In this document: in pieces, positions 58,368 to 64,000 of the stretch
Numbering within the stretch: the stretch's first letter is position 1
Layout of the letters: every line of letters starts with the position of its first letter
Source of the DNA: Coniochaeta sp. PMI_546
Taxonomy: Eukaryota; Ascomycota; Sordariomycetes; Coniochaetales; Coniochaetaceae
NCBI GenBank assembly: GCA_021432605.1
Contig: MU271144.1
Location: 1,608,606 to 1,672,605 of the forward strand
Length of the DNA: 64,000 nt
Reading direction: 5' to 3'
Translations under genes and position numbers: made by a program
The notes under the pieces: model-generated
Told to the model about the DNA's origin: nothing
The model's database searches: none
Seen by the model: the letters and a program-made list of their open reading frames with translations, nothing else

Positions 58368-61222
58368 CTAGTCCTCCTCGATCTCGCCCTCCTCGCTGCC
58401 AGCACGCACGGGTGGCGACTTCTCTTTCTCCTTCTCCTTGGCTGCTGGTGGCTGTGGTGTCCTAGACTTGAGACGAGTATCACGATGAGGGGTACGCTCA
58501 CGGGACACTTCTCGCTTCAATCTCTGTCCGGTTGTTAGCATTTAATCAGTGGCTCAGCAAAGGTAAAGCGAGGCGACATACCTTCGAATCTCTCGAATCC
58601 CTGCGATCAATGTCTTCGTCATCCGCTCGCCGGCGACGATGGGATGAGCTGGGTCTCTCGTCACCATAGGGAAGTTCGTTAACGTCTCGGTCCACTCGCC
58701 TGCGGTAGATTCTCTCCCGATCTTCCTCCCGGGTCCGCCTCTCTCGGTCGTAGAGGTTCTCGTCCTCCCGGCGAGCAGGACGGCGGTCGTAGTCTCGCTC
58801 TCTGTCGCGCCTGTCACGGTCGGGGTCGCGAGCCCGATCCCTGTCGCGATCTCTGCGATCTCGTGAACGCTCCCGGTCACGAATGCGGTCGCGATCGCGG
58901 TCGCGGTCACGGTCACGATCACGGTCACGATCACGGTCGCGATTATGGTCGCGCTCGCGGACAGCCTCGAGGCCATCGTTCGATTTACGATCCGAAGTCA
59001 GCACGCTCTCGGCCATGCTGGACTTGCGATAGTTTCGCTCCCGTTCCGCGATAGCCTTACGACGGTCGGCTTCGTAGGGATCGTGCTCCGGGCTACGGCT
59101 GGACCTAGCAGGACGTCCGCCGGTGCGATGCGATCGCTCACCTCTGCTCTCACGATGGTATGAGTCTCCCCGGTCACGGCGCCGTCGCTCACGTTCTGCC
59201 TCGTCCTCCTTCTCTCTGAGCCGGCGAATGTGCTTGTCAAAAGCGCCGCGACGAGCTTCTTCCGAAGTCACGGCCTCAAACTCTTGACTCCTGGCCAAAC
59301 GGGGCTTGACCTTTTCGTAAGTATCAGTGACCAGAATTGGGGGATCTAACCGCTTCATGAATGAGCGCAGGTCATCAATCGCCCGACGCTGCTGACGCTC
59401 AGCTTGTCTGTCATCATCCGATCGCTTGGTCGATTTCTTCTCCTGAAGCTGTTTCCAAGATCCGTTAGCAAGGCTAAACTTCCGTCGAATGTTGCTTACA
59501 ACTTACCCTCTCGAAGACGAGCTCCAGGATGTAGCGTTCAATGTTAGCAGTGCGACGGTCATCTTTCAGAACCGATTGAAATTCTTCAAAAGTTGTCTTG
59601 GGGGTAACCTCAAAGTGTTTATCCTGAGCGGAGTTAGTATAGTACGCATGTCCGAGGAGGAGGATCAATACTTACGTCAATGACATCGAGGACATCATTG
59701 CGGGTTCCTCGCAATGCTCGCTCATCATCTTCCACAACGTCCCAGAACAGATCCATAGGTGTCGAGCCTGGCTGGCCTAGCATTGCCTTGTACCGATCGT
59801 CATTCTCAAGCAGAGGGTAGATCTGGCTCCACTTTGTGCCAGCCCTGATCTTGCCCTCTCTGCGAAGCTCGGACAGGAGAGCTTTGAAGCCGTCACGTGC
59901 TTTGCGTTCCCTCCGGAGCTTCCTATTCTTTTCTTGCTGCCTCGAGTCGTTGAAAGTGCGCTCCAAGGCCTTGACATGGTTTTGGAACACGGTCAAGATA
60001 TCATACCTGCTGAGAGTCTTGTACTTCTCTTCATGCTGGAAGGGGGCAGTGCTTTGGATGATGCCTTGAGCTTCAGACCAGCGGGTATAAGGCTCTAGAT
60101 TGAGCTTAGGAAGGAGATCGATCAGACCGTCCATGGCGCTCTTACGGAGCGAAGCCTGCTTCTCCCGATGCGCCTTCTTGAGCTCGACGATGTAGTCATC
60201 GAACAGCTGTCGGCGCTCACCTTCGTCATTGGTGGATCGGAAGATGGTCTCGCCTTCGACCATCGGGCGAGCCGTCTTCCAGCGAGTGTAGTGCTTGATT
60301 TCGGGATGGCTCTTGAGCATTGTGGCGAAGTCAGTCCGGAGTTTTGCCAGCCTCTCCTTGACACGCTCCTTGTCCTGGATGATAACATCGTGACAGTACT
60401 TTTCGAAGGCAGCTTTCCTCTCGCGAGGATCTTTGATGGCACGATACTGCGGATCCTTGACGATAGCGCGCAGGGCCTGCTCCCACGTCCACTCGGGCTG
60501 AACTCCACAGCGCTTCAGGACTTTGACGAACGCGGCCTCGGCTTCCTCGGGGGTGGCATAGTCCGGCTCGTCAGAAGCAGGAATGAAGGCTTGAGAGTTA
60601 GGCCCAGCGGTCAGCTGACGAGATTCTCCTAGGGGCTCGCGCTGATCACGATGATGATCCCATCCACCGTGGCCCCTATCCCGGTCGTAGCCTCGGTCGT
60701 AGCCCCGGTCCTGCCCTCTATCATAGCCCCTATCATTACCCCTGTCGTAACCTCCGGGTTGTCCTCCTGTCGGAGGCATAAATGGTGTGCCAGGGGTGCT
60801 ATTTCATGTTAGCAAGGAAATGAGCCTTGATGTATGGCAAGACTCACGCAGGGGTTGTAGGAGTTGCAACACCGCCTCCCAGCGCTCTCTTATAGACATC
60901 GGGCATCTCCCAAGAACTCTGCTTGGTCTCGGTGTTGTACCAGTATTTCCTACCTCCCTCGGCCGTATATTCCTTCCATGGCTGATTGGCCAAAGCTCGC
61001 TGCAGCGGTAGCACGGTCACGGTCAGTAAACTGGGCCAGATCATGGCAGTCACGAAAGCAAGGTGGATGTCTTACCTCTGCCGGAGTCATCATCTCCTCT
61101 GGTTTCGTCCATTGGGTGACTTTGGTCATGGCATTGTAGTAATAGACTCGGCCATCAGGCGTGCGATGCTCGGTCCAGGTCGCGCCGCCAGGCGGCGGGA
61201 ACTGGCTGCTCATGCCGTTCAT
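58368..61222 (-). CDS. PRP40: Pre-mRNA processing factor Prp40 (WW and FF domains)
   Basis: Prp40 is a U1 snRNP-associated protein that helps define the 5' splice site and bridges to the branch-point binding protein and polymerase II. Exons: 61222..61076, 60999..60848, 60798..59676, 59623..59507, 59448..58582, 58523..58368; 853 residues. Two WW domains are at about 15-42 ([19 protein letters not shown]) and 56-83 ([19 protein letters not shown]). A YDRG-repeat linker follows, then a chain of FF domains ([95 protein letters not shown]). The C-terminal third is an Arg/Asp-rich RS-like tail ending SEEGEIEED. All joins keep frame, and TGCTAAC branch points precede exons 5 and 6. A second in-frame ATG three codons down (61213) could be the start instead. 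Confidence 0.95.
58809..58958 (-). repeat. Hexanucleotide-like repeat coding Arg-Asp dipeptides in Prp40
   Basis: Plus-strand CGGTCA/CGATCG/CGGTCG hexamers code a run of RD dipeptides in the RS-like tail of Prp40. Several copies are identical, so length variation by slippage is likely. Confidence 0.75.
60675..60765 (-). repeat. YDRG-type coding repeat in Prp40 linker
   Basis: Imperfect 12- to 24-bp repeats code [17 protein letters not shown]-like peptide between the second WW domain and the first FF domain of Prp40. It is a flexible low-complexity linker. Confidence 0.7.
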
Positions 61223-61923
61223 CTCGTCTCGTTTACGGGGAAAACGATTCAAAGCAAGCAAGAAAAAGAGATAGTCGTTGAAGAAAAGATGAAGCACAGA
61301 GAAACTGAGTCGGCAGAGATGCGTGTGTCGTCGCGAGCTGCCTGTACTGTGTACTGGAGGAAGTAGGTAGACACAGAGATCGATCCCCAAATTTTGCCAG
61401 AAAGGCTGAGAGCAGGAGCGTGCAAGCGCGACAGAGAATCACAGCATATGCCGCACAGACCATTCGACTGAAAAGCTACCCTGGTACCTAGGTACCTTAA
61501 TAAGCTCCCGGTCATCAGAGATACAAAGTCCAACACTAGGTACAGAAGTACAAGAGTACAACAGTACCTTAGATCTCTTGGCGGCATGTCTTCACCCACT
61601 ATTGATTCAGGGCGACAACCACAACCATAACCACCACCTCGACCAAGAACAGGACATGCAGCTCTGCAGTCAGGAAGCACCTCTACAATACCTGTTGTTG
61701 GTCAATTGCATACGCATTCAAGTGGTGTCGCTCATTATCAAGATTCTATTTTTGAACGTTTTCCCCCCACCGCTTGTCAGGTCTTCAATCGCCCTACTTC
61801 AGCATCAACGACAAGCACAAATCGTTAGCCCCTTTCAAGCCTCAGCTTCCGATCTGACTCTGCCTCCTTCCGGTCGTCCATGGAGAGCTCGTGAGATATA
61901 GCTTGCTGTAAGCTGCCACCAAC
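61223..61923. promoter_or_regulatory. Divergent promoter region PRP40 / TRS65
   Basis: About 700 bp between two start codons. It carries the 14-bp palindrome GGTACCTAGGTACC at 61483-61496 and another AGTACCTTAG at 61563-61572. No gene is supported. Frames crossing it are tails of antisense frames. Confidence 0.5.
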
Positions 61924-63823
61924 ATGGCCGTCTCGGAGGATGGCAATGTCGCGGGTGCGGGCCAGAGCTTCCTCGGACGGTCCTACCTGACTTACATGGT
62001 CCCGTTTGCAACCAACTTCAAGCTCAGCGAGGAACTACAACACCCTGATGGCCCAGGCAGGGCTATCGAGCAGATCAAGAAAAGGGAATGGCTGTTTTTT
62101 GGTACGAGACCACTCCTACCAGCGCGTTGGACGTGGTTCCCTTGTCTCACAAGTTGCTCATTCGTAGATGCCAGATGAAACCGTCGATGTCTACATGATC
62201 CTCCGAACACCCTTCGCCGAACCGCAGCAGCTGCAGTCTGCTCTGAGTAAAGTGTCCATATCCATCGAAGTCCGCGTCGTCAACAATGGCGCCTCGGACA
62301 GGGGCGGTACTCCCCCAGCTTCCGAGATCATATTTACCGGCATCGTCGGGGAAGGCCAGGAGCCCTTCATCGCGACTGACGAGGAAGAGACCGATCAGGA
62401 GGATGGAGAGGAACAAGAGCGGTACGCCTACGCCGTGTGGAAGCTGCCGATATTTCTAGGCCGCCCTAGGATCCGCATACAAACCCCTTCTGTCGTCTTC
62501 CAGGCCTCAGCGAGCGTGCGAGTCTCCGATGCCGAGTTGACTGGCGGGTTGAAACGCGGTTACCTGCAGAGCGGCGTACCTTCAGGGCTCAACCTGCTTG
62601 AGTCTTTCAGCGGCGACCCAGCGCTGCAAGGGATCAAGCCTCGGCTGTCGGCGCTGAGAGTATCACGAGTAGCGCCCGTCACACAGCGAGCAGATCAACT
62701 CCGGCCGATCAAGGGCCTGCAGAGCCTCACGCTCAAGATATACCCTGCAGTACATACCCGCATCCGCTTCGCACGGCCAAACACAACTCCCCCGAGCCCA
62801 GCCCTGATAGCCCTGCTGGAAGTGGACTTCACCCCCTTTTCCGACTGCGAATCCGTCCTCGACAACATCACCATGTCCGTGTCCGACGGCGTGGTGGAAG
62901 ACCTCAACACCCAACCGGGCCTCTCCCTGCCCCTCAGCTGCGTCGCCCACGACCACGTGACCCTCCTCTACCGCCTGGAACCTGAGCAGCTCGACATCAT
63001 CTCTCGCAACCCGACGCGCGACCTCGACATCTCCATCGGCGTGACCGTCCTCCTCGACCCGTCCCGCTGCACCCCGCGCCTGACCATGGCCTGGACGACG
63101 ACCCTGGACTTCACCCTCCCCGTCAACCCGGGCTTCGGCCAGCCCATCACGCAACCCATCCAGCGCTCCCACCGCCCCAGCCAGCTCTCCATCAGCGGCA
63201 CCACAGAGTCCCAGTCCCTCATCTCCCCGCGCGTCTCCCGCCCCGACGCCCTCCCCTCCCTCGAGGCCTCCGCAGCGCGCAACACCGAAGCCCCCCTCCC
63301 AGAGTTCGGCATAACAATGACCTTCACCACCCCGGACCACCCCGTAAAATCAGGCGAGGAGTTCGCCTGGTCCGTCTTCGTCGTCAACCGCACGCGGTCA
63401 GAGCCCCTCTCCTCGGCAACACCCACCCTCACGGCCGCCACCACCACCCCTCCCGCCCCACCCGCCATCCCCGCCCCCTCGCGCAAGCTAGCCCTCTTCG
63501 CCATCCCGCGCCGCCGACGCGCCGATCCCGTCCGCCCCCCGCGCGGCGCCGCCGCCGCCCAGAAGGAGACGGCCGACGCCGTCCTGGACGAGGCGGTCGT
63601 GCACGCCGCGCACCGCGGCGGGACCCTCGAGGGCACGGACATAGTCTGCCTGTCCGCCGACGTGCGCGTCGGGCCCCTCGCGCCCGAGGCCTGCGCCGTC
63701 GTGGAGCTGCGGTTCCTGGCCTTGCGGACCGGGGTCGTGGGCGTCGAGGCCGTGAGGGTCGTGGATCTGGCGACGCAGGAGCACGTTGACGTGCGGGAGT
63801 TGCCGGTCGTGGTTGTTGTTTAG
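61924..63823 (+). CDS. TRS65: TRAPPII complex subunit Trs65
   Basis: Trs65 is a fungal-specific subunit of TRAPPII, the exchange factor for Rab11-type Ypt31/32 at the late Golgi. Exons 61924..62101 and 62175..63823; 608 residues. The N-terminus has SFLGRSYLTYMVPF and REWLFFDETVDVYMILRTP, rebuilt by the splice (GTACGA donor, TGCCAG acceptor; a nearer TAG acceptor would break frame). The middle holds beta-rich segments (LKIYPAVHTRIRFARP; LIALLEVDFTPF; VTLLYRLEPEQLDI; DLDISIGVTVLLDPS). The C-terminal immunoglobulin-like part starts at GITMTFTTPDHPVKSGEEFA and WSVFVVNRT, interrupted by an Ala/Pro-rich disordered insert, then DIVCLSADVRVGPLAPEACA and a final strand pair. High GC3 in the last 800 bp produces long mirrored antisense frames. 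It is divergent from PRP40. Confidence 0.88.
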
Positions 63824-64000
63824 GAGCGTGTTGCCAGGCCTTCTTTTTTTTTCTCTTTCCCCCCCTCATCTGTACCTTTGTTAGCACGTAACACGTGTGA
63901 TTTGGAAGCAAGTCGTACAACATCGTCGTTCATCACGTGGTTCTAATGATATGCGTGTTTAGTTCCATGAAACGGCAAGTGGCACTGCTGCATAAGGTAC
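63824..64000. other. 3' flank of TRS65 to window end
   Basis: A pyrimidine-rich T run at about 63845-63853, right after the TRS65 stop, is consistent with a 3' untranslated region. Nothing else can be said before the window ends. Confidence 0.4.

Noticed and set aside
62663-63923. Long antisense frames over the 3' half of TRS65
   Set aside because: Produced by high GC3 of TRS65. The peptides are Arg/Gly/Ala-rich without domains, and the sense frame carries the conserved Trs65 segments.

Overview
The window reads as a chromosomal segment of a filamentous ascomycete, most likely a Sordariomycete (Pezizomycotina). The genes are intron-containing, and most introns are 50-80 nt with GTRNGT-like donors and CTAAC/CTGAC-like branch points. 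The protein set is also typical: DopA-type Dopey, Mon1, GRASP, Med16, a CHD1-type remodeller, an Hst3/4-type sirtuin, a fungal HNH family and TRAPPII Trs65. No bacterial operon, rRNA, convincing tRNA, CRISPR array or recognisable transposon or virus-derived element was seen.

Layout. 0-14 kb is a dense block: the tail of an unidentified gene, a DUF202 membrane protein (-), OST2 (+), the GRASP gene (-), an HNH-domain gene (+), DOP1 (-) and MON1 (+). 14-19.4 kb holds two unrecognised, disordered serine/arginine-rich proteins on the minus strand. 20.2-21.4 kb holds a decayed glutamine-dependent NAD+ synthetase gene (-). 23-26.5 kb has PDI1 (+) tail to tail with DPB4 (-). 27.9-29.2 kb encodes a single-pass Ser/Thr-rich membrane protein (-). 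29.2-39.4 kb is a roughly 10 kb stretch without any gene I can support. 39.4-46 kb is a head-to-head sirtuin (-)/MED16 (+) pair. 46.8-56.3 kb is a head-to-head CHD1 (-)/RLI1 (+) pair. 57.2-57.7 kb carries a 21-bp minisatellite built from palindromes. 58.4-63.8 kb is a head-to-head PRP40 (-)/TRS65 (+) pair.

Functional themes. Six genes act in the secretory or endomembrane system: OST2 and PDI1 in the ER, GRASP at the early secretory pathway, DOP1 at Golgi/endosomes, MON1 at late endosome/vacuole and TRS65 in TRAPPII. A second group acts on chromatin and gene expression: Dpb4, the sirtuin, Med16, CHD1, Prp40 and Rli1. Almost all real genes are ordinary conserved housekeeping genes.

The less ordinary material is the NAD+ synthetase pseudogene, the gene-free 10 kb interval, the palindromic minisatellite, dispersed AGGTACCT palindromes in intergenic DNA, the micro-exons in RLI1 and CHD1, and the orphan disordered proteins. 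I found no convincing previously undescribed system. All exon joins were worked out by eye from reading frame, splice signals and remembered family conservation; no alignment was run.
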